Origin: Qipengyuania mesophila
GTDB lineage: Bacteria > Pseudomonadota > Alphaproteobacteria > Sphingomonadales > Sphingomonadaceae
Direction: 5' to 3'
Assembly: GCF_019711655.1 (NCBI RefSeq)
Contig: NZ_JAIGNU010000001.1
Location: 620,001-684,000 of the forward strand
DNA length: 64,000 nt
The translations under genes were made by a program, and so were the position numbers. Shown in pieces: positions 7,571 to 17,070 of the stretch. The stretch's first letter is position 1. Every line of letters begins with the position of its first letter. Below the pieces are notes generated by a model, which was given only the letters and a program-made list of their open reading frames with translations, did not search any database and was not told the origin of the DNA.

Positions 7571-8476
7571 TCAGTTCTTGATCTTCCAGCCGGACTTGAG
7601 CAGCGCATAGGCGCCGAGAGCGATCAGCGCGTTGAGCGCCAGCAGGCCCGCGCCGGCCAGCGCCACCGCGCCGGCGCCCCCGTCACCGATATCGCTTTGA
7701 CCGAGGAAGCCGTAGCGGAAGCCCGATATCACGTAGAAGAACGGGTTTGCATGGCTGATCGCCTGAAAGAGGGGCGCGAGCCGGTCGATCACGTAGAAGG
7801 TGCCCGAGAGCATCGCCAGCGGCGCGATGACGAAATTGGTGACCGCGGCGTTGTGATCGAACTTTTCCGCCCAGATCGATGCCAGCAGACCGAGCAGCGA
7901 CAGCATGGCGGCGCCCATCAGCCCGAACCACGCGACAGCCCAGGGATGCGCCATGGCCAGGCTGATCCCGGGATAGAGCAGCATGGCCCCGGCCACGACG
8001 AAGCCGACCGCCACCGCGCGCGTCATCGCCGCACCGACGATACCCGCCATCAACTCGCCTTCCGACAGCGGCGGCATCAGCAGGTCGATGATCGTGCCCT
8101 GGATCTTGCCCGAGAGCAGCGAGAAGCTGGAATTGGCGAAGGCGTTCTGCATCATCGCCATTGCGATCAGCCCCGGGGCGACGAAGGTCGGGAAGCCGAC
8201 TCCCAGCACTTCGCGCCCGCCGCGCCCGAGCGCGACCGAGAAGATCACAAGAAAAAGCAGCGTAGTGACCGCCGGAGCCCAGATTGTCTGCGTCTGGACC
8301 TTGAGAAACCGGCGTACCTCCTTCATATAGAGGCTCCACAGGCCAATCCCGTTGATCCCACGGATCACCGGGCGTCCCCGCGGCGGAAACCGGCCCTTCC
8401 CTCCGGCATTTTCTTCGATGAAGGATGCGTCCGGGTGATCGCTTCCGGGCGACGCGGGCTGGGCTTGATCGACCAT
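7571..8476 (-). CDS. ABC-2 type transporter permease
   Basis: 301 residues from the ATG at 8476; open frame further upstream is only the shadow of gcrA. A polar 40-residue N-terminus precedes six hydrophobic segments (about 55-75, 90-110, 135-160, 170-190, 200-225, 265-290). The ABC2_membrane pattern includes FPTFVAPGLIAMAMMQNAF, SGKIQGTIIDLLMPPLS and an AISHANPFFYVISGFRYGFLG segment. It forms the membrane part of an exporter, for drugs or polysaccharide/lipid substrates. No ATPase gene is adjacent, so the nucleotide-binding partner is elsewhere. The substrate is unknown. Confidence 0.85.
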   Translation of the reverse strand: MVDQAQPASPGSDHPDASFIEENAGGKGRFPPRGRPVIRGINGIGLWSLYMKEVRRFLKVQTQTIWAPAVTTLLFLVIFSVALGRGGREVLGVGFPTFVAPGLIAMAMMQNAFANSSFSLLSGKIQGTIIDLLMPPLSEGELMAGIVGAAMTRAVAVGFVVAGAMLLYPGISLAMAHPWAVAWFGLMGAAMLSLLGLLASIWAEKFDHNAAVTNFVIAPLAMLSGTFYVIDRLAPLFQAISHANPFFYVISGFRYGFLGQSDIGDGGAGAVALAGAGLLALNALIALGAYALLKSGWKIKN

Positions 8477-8548
8477 GGGGGCGCGACTAGGCCCTAGCGC
8501 CGCGGCATGCAAGCCGTGGCGTCGAGACACGACTAACAGGACTGCGCA

Positions 8549-9226
8549 ATGAGCTGGACCGACGAACGGATCGCAACGCTGAAGAAGATGTGGGAGGGCG
8601 GCTCGACCGCCAGCCAGATCGCCGACGAACTGGGCGGCGTCAGCCGCAATGCCGTGATCGGCAAGGCGCATCGCCTCGGCCTCAAGTCGCGTCCCTCGCC
8701 GGTCAAGGCGAACGAGAAAAAGCCCGCGCCCAAGCCCAAGCCCGCCGCGCCCAAGCCGGCGGCCAAGAAGGTCGCGAAGCCCGCCGCCAAGACACCCGCT
8801 CCGGCGCCGGCAAAGCCCGCCGCGGCGACCGCGCCCAAGGCCGATGCCGCGATCCCCTCGCAGCCGCTGCCCAACAAGAACGCCGATCTGCCCAAGATCG
8901 TCTCGGTCGGCCCGGGCGGCTTCCTGCGCCAGGGTCCGGGCGACCAGCAGGCGCCGATCCCGCCCGCGCCGCCGCGCCGCCTGGTGCCGGCCAAGCCGAG
9001 CCCCGAGATTGCCGACAAGACGAGCCTGCTCGACTTGTCGGACAAGGTCTGCCGCTGGCCGATGGGCCACCCGGGCGAACCCGATTTCCATTTCTGTGGC
9101 GAGGCCGTGAACCCCGGCTTCCCCTATTGCGTCGAACATTGCGGCCGGGCCTATCAGGCACAGCTGCCGCGCGGCGCGCGCCGTCCCCCTCCGCCGCTGC
9201 CCTTCGGCGGCCCGCGGGTACGCTGA
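8549..9226 (+). CDS. gcrA: Cell cycle regulator GcrA
   Basis: 225 residues. The N-terminus (1-45) is the GcrA DNA-binding domain: MSWTDERIATLKKMWEGG, then SQIADELGG and SRNAVIGKAHRLGL. A linker of about 60 residues rich in Ala, Lys and Pro follows, then a C-terminal domain with CRWPMGHPG and FHFCGEAV, which in Caulobacter contacts sigma-70. GcrA activates promoters containing GANTC sites methylated by CcrM and is confined to Alphaproteobacteria. It is divergent from the ABC permease (72 nt between starts). Confidence 0.93.
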   Translation: MSWTDERIATLKKMWEGGSTASQIADELGGVSRNAVIGKAHRLGLKSRPSPVKANEKKPAPKPKPAAPKPAAKKVAKPAAKTPAPAPAKPAAATAPKADAAIPSQPLPNKNADLPKIVSVGPGGFLRQGPGDQQAPIPPAPPRRLVPAKPSPEIADKTSLLDLSDKVCRWPMGHPGEPDFHFCGEAVNPGFPYCVEHCGRAYQAQLPRGARRPPPPLPFGGPRVR

Positions 9227-9384
9227 TCAAGGTTTAAAGTCCCTTTGGATCGCTCCAGCCTCCAGCAAGATATTGCGGCGGCAGCATTGCTAGATACGAC
9301 GGCAGGCCCTGCGGATTCGCGGGGCCGCCATTGTTGTGGGGGAACGGCCTCGACCGAGGCCGCGAAGAGGGGTGTGGGCGAAAC

Positions 9385-10566
9385 ATGGACTGGACGAGCA
9401 TCACCTTCGGGGCCTTCCTGGCGCTCGTCGTGGTCTTTGCCGCCTCGTCGCTATCGCTGGCCATCATCATGCGACAGCAATTCCTGCTGTGGATGGCGGC
9501 GCGCTGCCTCACGATCGGTTTGCTCGCCCTGACCTTCGAGCCCGCTGCGGGGGCACTCTACGACAATCCGGTCCAGTGGCATGCAGCCCGCGTCTTCGCC
9601 ACCGACCTCATGGTGTCGATCACCGGCCCGCTTCTCGCGACTTACATCGGCGCCGAGCTCGGGCTGAAGAAGACCCGGATCCTGCTGTGGTCGATGCTCC
9701 CGATCGGCGTCTTCATTTCGCTGTTCGCGGGCCCGATAGCCGACTCGCGGGCACTCGACTGGCTGCACGACCTCATCCTTGCCAGCCTGGTCCTCGCGCT
9801 GGTCGTGGGGCTTACCAATGCTGTTCGCGCCGGGAGCCGGCGTGCGGCGTTCCAGGCTGGCGCCTGGGCACCATCGCTGGCGATCGGTTTCGTCGCCTTT
9901 TATTTCGAACTGGTCCGGATGGAGGCCATGCCCTTCTACGCCCAGGCGATGCTGATTGCTTTCTCCATCGAATTCGTCGTCACCTCTGCGGGTATCGGCG
10001 ACGGCCTCGTCCGCATCGAGCAGGAGCGCGACGAGGCCCGCGCGGGCATGCGGGCGGCAGTCAAGGCCAACGCGCTCGACCCGCTGACGCAGATCGCCAA
10101 CCGGCGCGGGCTGGTCGATACCTTCGCCAATCCGAAGCGGGACAGGCCCCGAGGACTGGCGGTCATCGACTGCGACCATTTCAAGCGCATCAACGACATG
10201 TTCGGCCACGACGTCGGGGATGAGGTTCTATGCGCGGTCGCACAGGGACTGAAGCACGAAGACGTGTTCGTTGCGAGGCACGGCGGTGAAGAGTTCGTCG
10301 CCCTGCTCTATGGCCCGAACTGGCTCAACCTCGCGGAAAACATCCGCCGCCGGATTTCGATCTCCGTGCTCGAACAGGTGCCCAAGCTGCCCTTCCCGAT
10401 TACTGCCAGTTCGGGCGTCGCTGAGGTGACCGAAGACGACACGCTCGATTCGGCGATCAAGCGCGCCGATATCGCGCTCTATGCCGCCAAGGATGCGGGG
10501 CGTGACACGCTGCTGGTGCATTCGCCCTGCGGGACGGTGGGCCCGCACCTGCTCCGAACCGCCTGA
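9385..10566 (+). CDS. Membrane diguanylate cyclase (GGDEF domain)
   Basis: About 393 residues from the ATG at 9385. Six to seven hydrophobic segments fill residues 8-215. A short coiled-coil linker follows (IEQERDEARAGMRAAVKANALDPLTQIANRRG) and then a GGDEF domain to about residue 380. The active site reads GGEEF and the metal/substrate motif IDCDHFKRINDMFGHDVGD is intact, so cyclic-di-GMP synthesis is expected. The inhibitory RxxD site is KHED here, so product inhibition may be weak. The membrane part carries no known sensor motif. It starts 158 nt after gcrA. Confidence 0.88.
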   Translation: MDWTSITFGAFLALVVVFAASSLSLAIIMRQQFLLWMAARCLTIGLLALTFEPAAGALYDNPVQWHAARVFATDLMVSITGPLLATYIGAELGLKKTRILLWSMLPIGVFISLFAGPIADSRALDWLHDLILASLVLALVVGLTNAVRAGSRRAAFQAGAWAPSLAIGFVAFYFELVRMEAMPFYAQAMLIAFSIEFVVTSAGIGDGLVRIEQERDEARAGMRAAVKANALDPLTQIANRRGLVDTFANPKRDRPRGLAVIDCDHFKRINDMFGHDVGDEVLCAVAQGLKHEDVFVARHGGEEFVALLYGPNWLNLAENIRRRISISVLEQVPKLPFPITASSGVAEVTEDDTLDSAIKRADIALYAAKDAGRDTLLVHSPCGTVGPHLLRTA

Positions 10567-10648
10567 GCGCCGGGCGAACCGGGTATTTGCTCTGGCAAGC
10601 GCGCGCCGGCAAGCTATGTCGGAACCGAGACACCGAGGGAGGAACCCG

Positions 10649-11170
10649 ATGCCACTGTCACTTCACGCCGCCTATGTCCCGAGCGCGCTGCAGATGCTCG
10701 GCACCGCCAATCACCTGATCGATACGGCGGAAAAATGGTGCGCCGAGCACGGCGCCGAACACGCCGATTTCATCGGCGCCCGCGTCTACGAGGACATGCT
10801 GCCCTGGTGCTACCAGATCAAATGCGTGGCCGAACACACGCAGGGCTCGATCGAGGGCGTGCGCAAGGGCGTCTACTCGCCCGATCTCAACCCGCCCCCG
10901 ACGAGCTTCGACGACCTGCGTGCCAAGCTGGGCGGCGCGGTGGCGGCGATGGAAGCGCTGACCGAAGAGGAGATGGAAGGCTTCATCGGCCAGCCCATGC
11001 GCTTCGAATTCAAGGATTCGCGCATGGATTTCACCGCCGAGGATTTCCTGCTCAGCTTCAGCCAGCCCAATTTCTATTTCCACTGCGCAACCGCCTACGA
11101 CATCCTGCGGATGAAAGGCGTGCCGGTGGGCAAGCGCGACTTCATGGGGCGCCTGCGGATCAAGCCCTGA
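10649..11170 (+). CDS. DUF1993 family protein
   Basis: 173 residues matching DUF1993: MPLSLHAAYVPSALQMLGTA at the start, DFIGARVYEDMLPWCYQIKCVAEHT in the middle and FYFHCATAYDILRMKGVPVGKRDFMG at the end. The family is predicted to form a DinB-like four-helix bundle; the biochemical role is unknown. The start at 10649 follows a GAGGGAGGAA ribosome binding site. It is probably expressed on its own; the next gene converges on it. Confidence 0.87.
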   Translation: MPLSLHAAYVPSALQMLGTANHLIDTAEKWCAEHGAEHADFIGARVYEDMLPWCYQIKCVAEHTQGSIEGVRKGVYSPDLNPPPTSFDDLRAKLGGAVAAMEALTEEEMEGFIGQPMRFEFKDSRMDFTAEDFLLSFSQPNFYFHCATAYDILRMKGVPVGKRDFMGRLRIKP

Positions 11171-11180
11171 CGCCGGCTGC

Positions 11181-11861
11181 CTAGCGCTTGCGGGCGAACC
11201 AGATCGTGTGGCGTGGCCCCTTGTTGTTGGGCCGCGCGCGCACTTCGCGCACCTCGACGTCGAAGCCGCTTTCCTTCAGCCGCACGGTGAACTTGTGGTC
11301 CGGCGCCGCCGACCACACGGCGAGGATGCCGCCGGGCTTCAGCGCGTCGCGCGCCTTGCCGAGGCCGGTCTTCGAATAGATGCGGTAGTTGGCGTCGCGC
11401 ACGATTCCGTCGGGGCCGTTGTCGACGTCGAGCAGGATCGCGTCGTATTTGGCGGTAGTGCCGTCATTGGCATCGTCGATCAGCGCCGCGACGTCGCAGA
11501 TGACGACCTCTCCGCGCGGATCGGCGAGGCTGTCTCCCGTGAGGTGGGCGAGCGGACCCTCCGCCCATTCGAGAATCTCGGGGACGATCTCCGCCACGGT
11601 CACCGAGCCGCCCTCGGGCAGATTGGCGAGCGCAGCGCGATAGGTGAAGCCCATGCCATAGCCGCCGATCAGCACGCGCGGGCGCGGCGCATCGAGCTCG
11701 GCCAGCGTCAGGATCGCGAGCTGCTCTTCGGAAAACTGCATGCGTGTGCCCATCAGCTCGTCACGGCCGAGCATGATGATGAAATCGCGCCCGTGGCTGA
11801 CGAGCGTCAACGTCTCTCCGTCGGGTACTTCGGCAGTGGCAAGCGTTTCGCGGGGCAGCAT
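11181..11861 (-). CDS. Spermidine synthase-like methyltransferase-fold protein
   Basis: 226 residues. The SAM-fold motif I appears as VLIGGYGMGFTYRAAL (about 64-79), followed by VTVAEIVPEILEW (acidic residue after strand 2), DVAALIDD, and YDAILLDVDNGPDG (about 140-153) in the position of the polyamine synthase catalytic loop. The N-terminus includes FSEEQLAILTLAEL. It is shorter than true spermidine synthases (about 285) and lacks their N-terminal tetramerisation domain, so true aminopropyl transfer is uncertain. It lies downstream of pnp behind a terminator. Confidence 0.78.
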   Translation of the reverse strand: MLPRETLATAEVPDGETLTLVSHGRDFIIMLGRDELMGTRMQFSEEQLAILTLAELDAPRPRVLIGGYGMGFTYRAALANLPEGGSVTVAEIVPEILEWAEGPLAHLTGDSLADPRGEVVICDVAALIDDANDGTTAKYDAILLDVDNGPDGIVRDANYRIYSKTGLGKARDALKPGGILAVWSAAPDHKFTVRLKESGFDVEVREVRARPNNKGPRHTIWFARKR

Positions 11862-11880
11862 TGCATGGTCTCCAAAGCAA

Positions 11881-11908
11881 AGGGGCCGCAGGCGGACCTG
11901 CGACCCCT
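11881..11908 (-). terminator. Rho-independent terminator of pnp
   Basis: On the minus strand, 22 nt after the pnp stop, AGGGGTCGCAGG pairs with CCTGCGGCCCCT (one mismatch, 4-nt loop) and is followed by TTTGCTTT. Confidence 0.75.
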
Positions 11909-11929
11909 CCGTTATTGATTAGCGAAGGA

Positions 11930-14218
11930 TCAGTCCTTCAGGAAGTCGGGCACGTGGGCTTCGCCACCACCGTCGCGGTCGCCACGGTCGCGGCGCGGGC
12001 CACGATCGCGGTCGCCACCACGGCCACCACGGCCGCCACGGCGGTCGCCGCCACGGTCGCCACGCGGGCCACGGTCACCGCGCGGTTCGCGCGGCGGACG
12101 GGTGTCTTCCAGCTCTTCGCCGGTTTCCTGGTCGACCACACGCATCGACAGGCGGACCTTGCCGCGCTGGTCGATCTCGAGGACCTTGACCTTAACTTCC
12201 TGGCCTTCCGACACGACGTCGGTCGGCTTCTCGACGCGCTCGTTCTTCATTTCGCTGACGTGGACGAGACCGTCCTTGCCGCCCATGAAGTTCACGAAGG
12301 CACCGAAGTCGACGATGTTGACGACCTTGCCGTTGTAGATCTTGCCGACCTCGGGCTCTTCGACGATGCCTTGGATCCAGGCCTTGGCGGCTTCGATCTG
12401 GGCGCTGTCGGACGAGCTGATCTTGATCACGCCTTCGTCGTCGATGTCGACCTTGGCGCCGGTTTCGGCGACGATCTCGCGGATCACCTTGCCACCGGTC
12501 CCGATGACGTCGCGGATCTTCGACTTGTCGATCTGGATCGTCTCGATGCGCGGAGCGTGCTTGGAAACCTCGGTGCGCGAACCGGTCAGAGCCTTGTTCA
12601 TCTCACCCAGGATGTGCGCGCGGCCGGCCTTCGCCTGTTCGAGCGCCTTCTGCATGATTTCCTGCGTGATCCCGGCGACCTTGATGTCCATCTGCATCGT
12701 GGTGATGCCGGCCTCGGTGCCTGCGACCTTGAAGTCCATGTCGCCGAGGTGGTCCTCGTCGCCGAGGATGTCCGACAGGACCGCGAAGTCGCTGCCTTCC
12801 AGGATCAGGCCCATGGCGATGCCCGACACCGGGCGTTCGATCGGAACGCCGGCGTCCATCATCGACAGACAGCCACCGCAGATCGTCGCCATCGAGCTCG
12901 AGCCGTTCGACTCGGTGATGTCCGACAGCACGCGGATGGTGTAGGGGAAGTCCTCATGCGTCGGCAGCACGTTGTGCAGCGCGCGCCAGGCGAGCTTGCC
13001 GTGGCCGGTGTCGCGGCGCGAGGGCGCACCGAAACGGCCCACTTCACCGACCGAATAGGGCGGGAAGTTGTAGTGCAGCATGAAGCGTTCGTACGACAGG
13101 CCTTCGAGGCCGTCGATCATCTGCTCGCTGTCCTTGGTGCCGAGCGTGGTCGAGCACAGCGCCTGCGTTTCACCGCGGGTGAAGAGCGAGGAGCCATGCG
13201 CACGCGGGAGCACGCCGACCATCGCCTCGATCGGGCGAACCTGGTCGAGCTTGCGGCCGTCGATGCGGGTACCGTCCTTGAGGATGGCGCCGCGGACGAT
13301 TTCGGCTTCGAGCTTCTTGGTCAGCTTGATCGCGGTCATGCGCGCCTGGCCGTCGAATTCCTCGCTGGCGTAGTGCGCCTTGACCTTGTCGCGCGCGGCG
13401 TTGAGCGCGTCCGAGCGGGCCGACTTGTCGGTCAGCTTGTAGGCTTCGGCGATGTCCTTGCCGATCATCGCCTTGATGGCCGACTTCATGTCGTCGTTGC
13501 CGTCCTGCGAGGCGACGTCCCAAGGTTCCTTGGCGGCCTGTTCGGCGAGATCGATGATCGCGTTGACGACCGGGCGGATGTTGTCGTGGGCGAAGGCGAC
13601 CGCGCCGAGCATTTCGGCTTCGGTCAGTTCCTTGGCTTCCGATTCCACCATCATCACGGCGTCGCCGGTGGCGGCGACGACGAGGTCGAGGCGGCCGTCA
13701 TCGGCCAGCGCGGTGGTCTGCTTCGGGTTGAGGATGTACTCGCCATCCTTGAAGCCGACGCGGCAGGCGCCGATCGGGCCCATGAAGGGAACGCCCGAAA
13801 TGGTCAGCGCGGCCGAGGCGGCGATCATCGCCAGCACGTCGGGCTCGCACTCGCCGTCATAGCTGAAGACCTGCGCGATTACGTTGATTTCGTTGTAGAA
13901 ACCTTCGGGGAAAAGCGGGCGGACCGGACGGTCGATCAGGCGGCTGGTCAGCGTTTCCTTTTCGGTCGCACCGCGCTCGCGCTTGAAGAAGCCGCCAGGG
14001 ATGCGGCCGGCCGAGGAGAATTTTTCCTGATAGTGGACGGTCAGCGGGAAGAAGTCCTGACCTTCCTTGACGCTCTTGGCGGCTGTGACCGCACACAGAA
14101 CGACGGTTTCGCCATAAGTGGCGAGGACCGCGCCGTCAGCCTGACGGGCAATGCGGCCGGTTTCCAGAGTGAGGGTCTTTCCGCCCCACTCCAGCGATAC
14201 GGTTTTCGTGTCGAACAT
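11930..14218 (-). CDS. pnp: Polyribonucleotide nucleotidyltransferase (PNPase)
   Basis: 762 residues. Two RNase PH domains (about 10-220 and 310-540) carry the [22 protein letters not shown] and [30 protein letters not shown] motifs. A KH domain follows (about 550-615, GTGG loop in [15 protein letters not shown]) and then an S1 domain (about 620-690, [22 protein letters not shown]). It degrades RNA 3' to 5' using phosphate and is part of the degradosome. The last 55 residues are an unusual Arg/Gly/Asp-rich tail ending in VPDFLKD. It lies downstream of rpsO, the normal bacterial order, with hairpins between them. Confidence 0.97.
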   Translation of the reverse strand: MFDTKTVSLEWGGKTLTLETGRIARQADGAVLATYGETVVLCAVTAAKSVKEGQDFFPLTVHYQEKFSSAGRIPGGFFKRERGATEKETLTSRLIDRPVRPLFPEGFYNEINVIAQVFSYDGECEPDVLAMIAASAALTISGVPFMGPIGACRVGFKDGEYILNPKQTTALADDGRLDLVVAATGDAVMMVESEAKELTEAEMLGAVAFAHDNIRPVVNAIIDLAEQAAKEPWDVASQDGNDDMKSAIKAMIGKDIAEAYKLTDKSARSDALNAARDKVKAHYASEEFDGQARMTAIKLTKKLEAEIVRGAILKDGTRIDGRKLDQVRPIEAMVGVLPRAHGSSLFTRGETQALCSTTLGTKDSEQMIDGLEGLSYERFMLHYNFPPYSVGEVGRFGAPSRRDTGHGKLAWRALHNVLPTHEDFPYTIRVLSDITESNGSSSMATICGGCLSMMDAGVPIERPVSGIAMGLILEGSDFAVLSDILGDEDHLGDMDFKVAGTEAGITTMQMDIKVAGITQEIMQKALEQAKAGRAHILGEMNKALTGSRTEVSKHAPRIETIQIDKSKIRDVIGTGGKVIREIVAETGAKVDIDDEGVIKISSSDSAQIEAAKAWIQGIVEEPEVGKIYNGKVVNIVDFGAFVNFMGGKDGLVHVSEMKNERVEKPTDVVSEGQEVKVKVLEIDQRGKVRLSMRVVDQETGEELEDTRPPREPRGDRGPRGDRGGDRRGGRGGRGGDRDRGPRRDRGDRDGGGEAHVPDFLKD

Positions 14219-14234
14219 GAAGTTTCCTTATGAA

Positions 14235-14313
14235 CCCGCCGGGCCTGATTGCCGGGCGGGGCCTACAGTGCCGGGTATGCCGTCCCGGTCCGGTTCGAGG
14301 CGTTTCTCGCCTC
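14235..14313 (-). promoter_or_regulatory. Stem-loops in rpsO-pnp intergenic region
   Basis: Two hairpins lie in the leader of pnp: CCCGCCGGGC / GCCGGGCGGG at 14235-14260 (one mismatch, 6-nt loop) and GAGGCG, TTTCT, CGCCTC at 14297-14313. In other bacteria the pnp leader is cut by RNase III and PNPase then represses its own mRNA. The location matches such a control region; the mechanism here is inferred. Confidence 0.5.
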
Positions 14314-14356
14314 CATTTTCCGCTTCCGCGCCGGATTGCGCGGATGCCGGATAAAC

Positions 14357-14382
14357 GAAGGGGCGACCTGAGCCGCCCCTTC
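14357..14382 (-). terminator. Terminator after rpsO
   Basis: On the minus strand, 10 nt after the rpsO stop, GAAGGGGCG and CGCCCCTTC form a 9-bp stem with an 8-nt loop, followed by GTTTAT. It probably stops part of the transcription before pnp. Confidence 0.65.
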
Positions 14383-14391
14383 GAGAAACTC

Positions 14392-14661
14392 TTATTTGCG
14401 AAGACCCAGCTTCTGGATCAGCGCGTTGTACCGCTCGACGTCTGTCTTCTTGAGATAGGCGAGCAGGTTGCGACGCTTGTTGACCATCATCAGGAGGCCC
14501 CGGCGCGAGTGGTTGTCCTTGTGGTTGGACTTGAAGTGCTCGGTCAGGTTGCGAATGCGCTCGGTGAGGATTGCGACCTGGACTTCGGGCGAGCCGGTGT
14601 CGCCCTTGGCGACGGCATTGTCCTTGATGATTTCAGCTTTACGCTCGGCGGTAACCGACAT
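14392..14661 (-). CDS. rpsO: 30S ribosomal protein S15
   Basis: 89 residues, the standard length. It carries the S15 signature: [35 protein letters not shown], then [29 protein letters not shown]. It binds 16S rRNA early in assembly of the 30S platform. It lies 5 nt after truB, so truB-rpsO is one transcription unit, as in many bacteria. Confidence 0.98.
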   Translation of the reverse strand: MSVTAERKAEIIKDNAVAKGDTGSPEVQVAILTERIRNLTEHFKSNHKDNHSRRGLLMMVNKRRNLLAYLKKTDVERYNALIQKLGLRK

Positions 14662-14666
14662 GTATT

Positions 14667-15665
14667 CTACTCCGCGACATCCGGTAGGTTGAAACCCCGC
14701 ACGACCTTGGCCGTGCCTCCGCTGAGTTCCATCAGGGCCACCGGCACATCGTCCAGCGTCGCAAGGTGGAGCCCGTCGGCATGGGGCAGCCCCGACAATA
14801 CCCGGCCCTGGCGGACCGCCTGCGCGCTGTCGGGATCGAGTTGCAAGGCCGGGATGTCGTCCAGCCCCGCCTCGAGCGGCAGGAGGAGGTTTTCGATGGC
14901 CGCGCCCTTAGCGATTTCCTCCAGCTTGTCCAGCGAAATCGCCTGTCCCTCGCGGAACGGGCCAGCCTTGATGCGCCTGAGATAGGTGACGTGGCCCGCG
15001 GTCCCAAGGGCATGTGCGATATCCCGTGCGAGGCTTCGGATGTAGGTACCCTTCGACACATGCGCGACCAGCGTGACGCTGTCGGCCATTTCGAGCGGTG
15101 TCTGCGGATCGTAGGGATCGGGACGTCCGGCCGTGGTGGCGAAGGCCGAGCGCAGTTCGGCGTCCTCGCGTTCGCCCGCGAAACCAAGCGAATGGATGGT
15201 CACGGCGCGGGTCTTCATGGCGACTTCCTCGCCTGCCCTCGCTCGATCATAGGCCCGCTTGCCGTCGACCTTCACGGCCGAGTAGGCCGGCGGGACCTGC
15301 TCGATCTCGCCGGTGAAATGCTCGAGCATCGCCGCAACCGCAGCCATGGGCGGTCGCCGGTCGCTGCGCTCGATCACCTCCCCTTCGGTATCGAGCGTAT
15401 CGGTTTCCTCACCGAACTGGATGGTGAAAGCGTAGATCTTGTCGCTGTCGAGCATGCGCCCGGCGAGCTTGGTAGCCTCGCCCAGCGCGATCGGCAGCAC
15501 GCCTTCGGCGAGCGGATCGAGCGTGCCGCCGTGGCCGACCTTGGTCTTGGCATAGCTGCCCTGGCGCAGCACGCGCTTGACCGCCGACACCGCTTGCGTC
15601 GAGCCGAGCCCGCGCGGCTTGTCGAGGATCAGCCAGCCGTGGGGCGCGGGTTTCGGATCGCTCAT
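14667..15665 (-). CDS. truB: tRNA pseudouridine(55) synthase TruB
   Basis: About 332 residues from the ATG at 15665; an upstream ATG at 15677 overlaps the previous gene more. The catalytic motif [19 protein letters not shown] holds the active Asp. Other family landmarks are [13 protein letters not shown] near the N-terminus, [21 protein letters not shown] in the middle and [20 protein letters not shown]. It makes pseudouridine 55 in the T-loop of tRNAs. It overlaps the stop of the upstream site-2 protease gene by 4 nt and is followed by rpsO. Confidence 0.96.
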   Translation of the reverse strand: MSDPKPAPHGWLILDKPRGLGSTQAVSAVKRVLRQGSYAKTKVGHGGTLDPLAEGVLPIALGEATKLAGRMLDSDKIYAFTIQFGEETDTLDTEGEVIERSDRRPPMAAVAAMLEHFTGEIEQVPPAYSAVKVDGKRAYDRARAGEEVAMKTRAVTIHSLGFAGEREDAELRSAFATTAGRPDPYDPQTPLEMADSVTLVAHVSKGTYIRSLARDIAHALGTAGHVTYLRRIKAGPFREGQAISLDKLEEIAKGAAIENLLLPLEAGLDDIPALQLDPDSAQAVRQGRVLSGLPHADGLHLATLDDVPVALMELSGGTAKVVRGFNLPDVAE

Positions 15666-16378
15666 CCGGCGATCCAATCGACGATCAAAAAGTAGCGTTC
15701 AAGCAGCCAGTAGACCGGGGGCATGACTACGTGTTCCACCAGTCCGCTGTTCGGGAACGCCCAAGTTGCTGCGATGAGAACAATGAAAAACAGCATGCCG
15801 AGAGATTGCAGCTTCTGCCAGCTAGCCGCCCATTTGCGCGGCAAGAGGCCGCCGACGATGTGCGATCCGTCGAATGGCGGGATCGGAAGGAGATTGAAAA
15901 GCGCCAGGAAGGAGTTGAGCAAAACGAAGAACAGCATCGCTGTTGGCAGGATTGTCAGATCACCAACGCTATTCAACACAATGGGTAAGCCTGCCGAGCT
16001 AGCGGAACTCTGGCCCGCATCTGGCCAGCTTAAGCCCAACACAACGGATCCAACCAGCGCGAGCAGGAGATTGGTCCCCGGCCCCGCTGCCGCGACCGCG
16101 ACCATGCCGAAACGTGGATCGCGAAGGCGGTCGAACCGCACCGGCACGGGCTTGGCCCAGCCGAACACCGGTCCGCCGAACAGCGCCAAAGCGCCGGGCA
16201 CCAGCAGTGTACCGACAGGGTCGACGTGACGCAGCGGGTTGAGCGACAGGCGGCGCTGTTCCTTCGCTGTCGGATCGCCGAGGGCGAGCGCGGTCCAGCC
16301 ATGCGCGACTTCGTGGAAGACGATGGCGACGATCAGGCACGGGATCAGGATCACCGCGAGGAGGAGCGTTTCGGTCAT
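15662..16378 (-). CDS. Site-2 protease family membrane metalloprotease (M50)
   Basis: 238 residues with five or six membrane segments. The zinc-binding HEVAHG (about residues 22-27) lies in the first membrane segment. The second metal site is NLLPIPPFDGSHIVGG (about 163-178), with the Asp of the conserved DG pair. An AAAGPGTNLLLAL segment matches the GPxxN motif. It lacks PDZ and CBS domains, so it belongs to the compact YwhC-type group of intramembrane proteases; the substrate is unknown. It overlaps truB by 4 nt and starts 24 nt after tdk. Confidence 0.9.
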   Translation of the reverse strand: MTETLLLAVILIPCLIVAIVFHEVAHGWTALALGDPTAKEQRRLSLNPLRHVDPVGTLLVPGALALFGGPVFGWAKPVPVRFDRLRDPRFGMVAVAAAGPGTNLLLALVGSVVLGLSWPDAGQSSASSAGLPIVLNSVGDLTILPTAMLFFVLLNSFLALFNLLPIPPFDGSHIVGGLLPRKWAASWQKLQSLGMLFFIVLIAATWAFPNSGLVEHVVMPPVYWLLERYFLIVDWIAG

Positions 16379-16402
16379 GGCGGCTAGATAGGGGGCGCGG
16401 CC

Positions 16403-16981
16403 TCAGCCCGCCAGCGCTTCGCGGAAATGCTTGCGGCACATGGCGACATAGCGATCATTGCCGCCGATCTCGGTCTGCGCACCTTCGCTCACTGCCTTGC
16501 CGTCGGCATCGACGCGCAGGTTCATCGTCGCCTTGCGCCCGCAGTCGCATACGGCCTTCATCTCGACCAGCGAGTCGGCAATGCCGAGCAGCGCGGCCGA
16601 TCCGGGGAAGAGCTCGCCCTGGAAATCGGTCCTCAGGCCATAACAGAGCACGGGGATGCCCGCATCGTCGGCCAGCCGCGCCAGTTGCCAGACCTGCTCG
16701 TCGGTGAGGAACTGAGCCTCGTCGACGAGCACGCAGGCGATGGGGTCCTCGGCATGGTCGGCCAGCACGCGCGCCTCGATGTCGGTGTCCTGCTCGTAGC
16801 GATGCGCATCGCTGGACAGGCCGATGCGGCTCGAGATCGCGCCGAAGCCGGGCCGGTCGTCTAGCGCGGCGGTCCAGAGCGACACGCGCATGCCGCGCTC
16901 ACCGTAATTGAAGGCGGTCTGCAGCAGCGTGGTGCTCTTCCCCGCATTCATGCTGGCATAGTAGAAGTAGAGCTTGGCCAT
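16403..16981 (-). CDS. tdk: Thymidine kinase
   Basis: 192 residues from the ATG at 16981. The P-loop YASMNAGKSTTLL is at about 8-20, the DEAQFL magnesium/catalytic motif at about 89-94. Zinc ligands appear as CDCGRKA and, near the C-terminus, MCRKH. The lasso region reads VSEGAQTEIGGNDRYVAMC. It phosphorylates thymidine in the salvage pathway (type II enzyme). Upstream lies divergent yceI, 89 nt away. Confidence 0.95.
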   Translation of the reverse strand: MAKLYFYYASMNAGKSTTLLQTAFNYGERGMRVSLWTAALDDRPGFGAISSRIGLSSDAHRYEQDTDIEARVLADHAEDPIACVLVDEAQFLTDEQVWQLARLADDAGIPVLCYGLRTDFQGELFPGSAALLGIADSLVEMKAVCDCGRKATMNLRVDADGKAVSEGAQTEIGGNDRYVAMCRKHFREALAG

Positions 16982-17070
16982 GCGACAAGCGTTAGCCGCA
17001 CCCGCACGCATGTGGGAGAGCCCCGTCCCGCCAATCCCAAGGTTTGACGACTGTTCGTGAAAGGAGGACA

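Noticed and set aside
8477..9139. N-terminal extension of the ABC permease by 221 residues
   Set aside because: The extension overlaps gcrA on the other strand and is Arg/Gly/Ala-rich; the real ATG is at 8476.
11861..14233. 790-codon open frame on the plus strand opposite pnp
   Set aside because: It lies fully antisense to PNPase, a certain gene, and its residues (Asp/Val/His/Leu-rich) are those produced by reading high-GC coding DNA backwards. No domain is visible.
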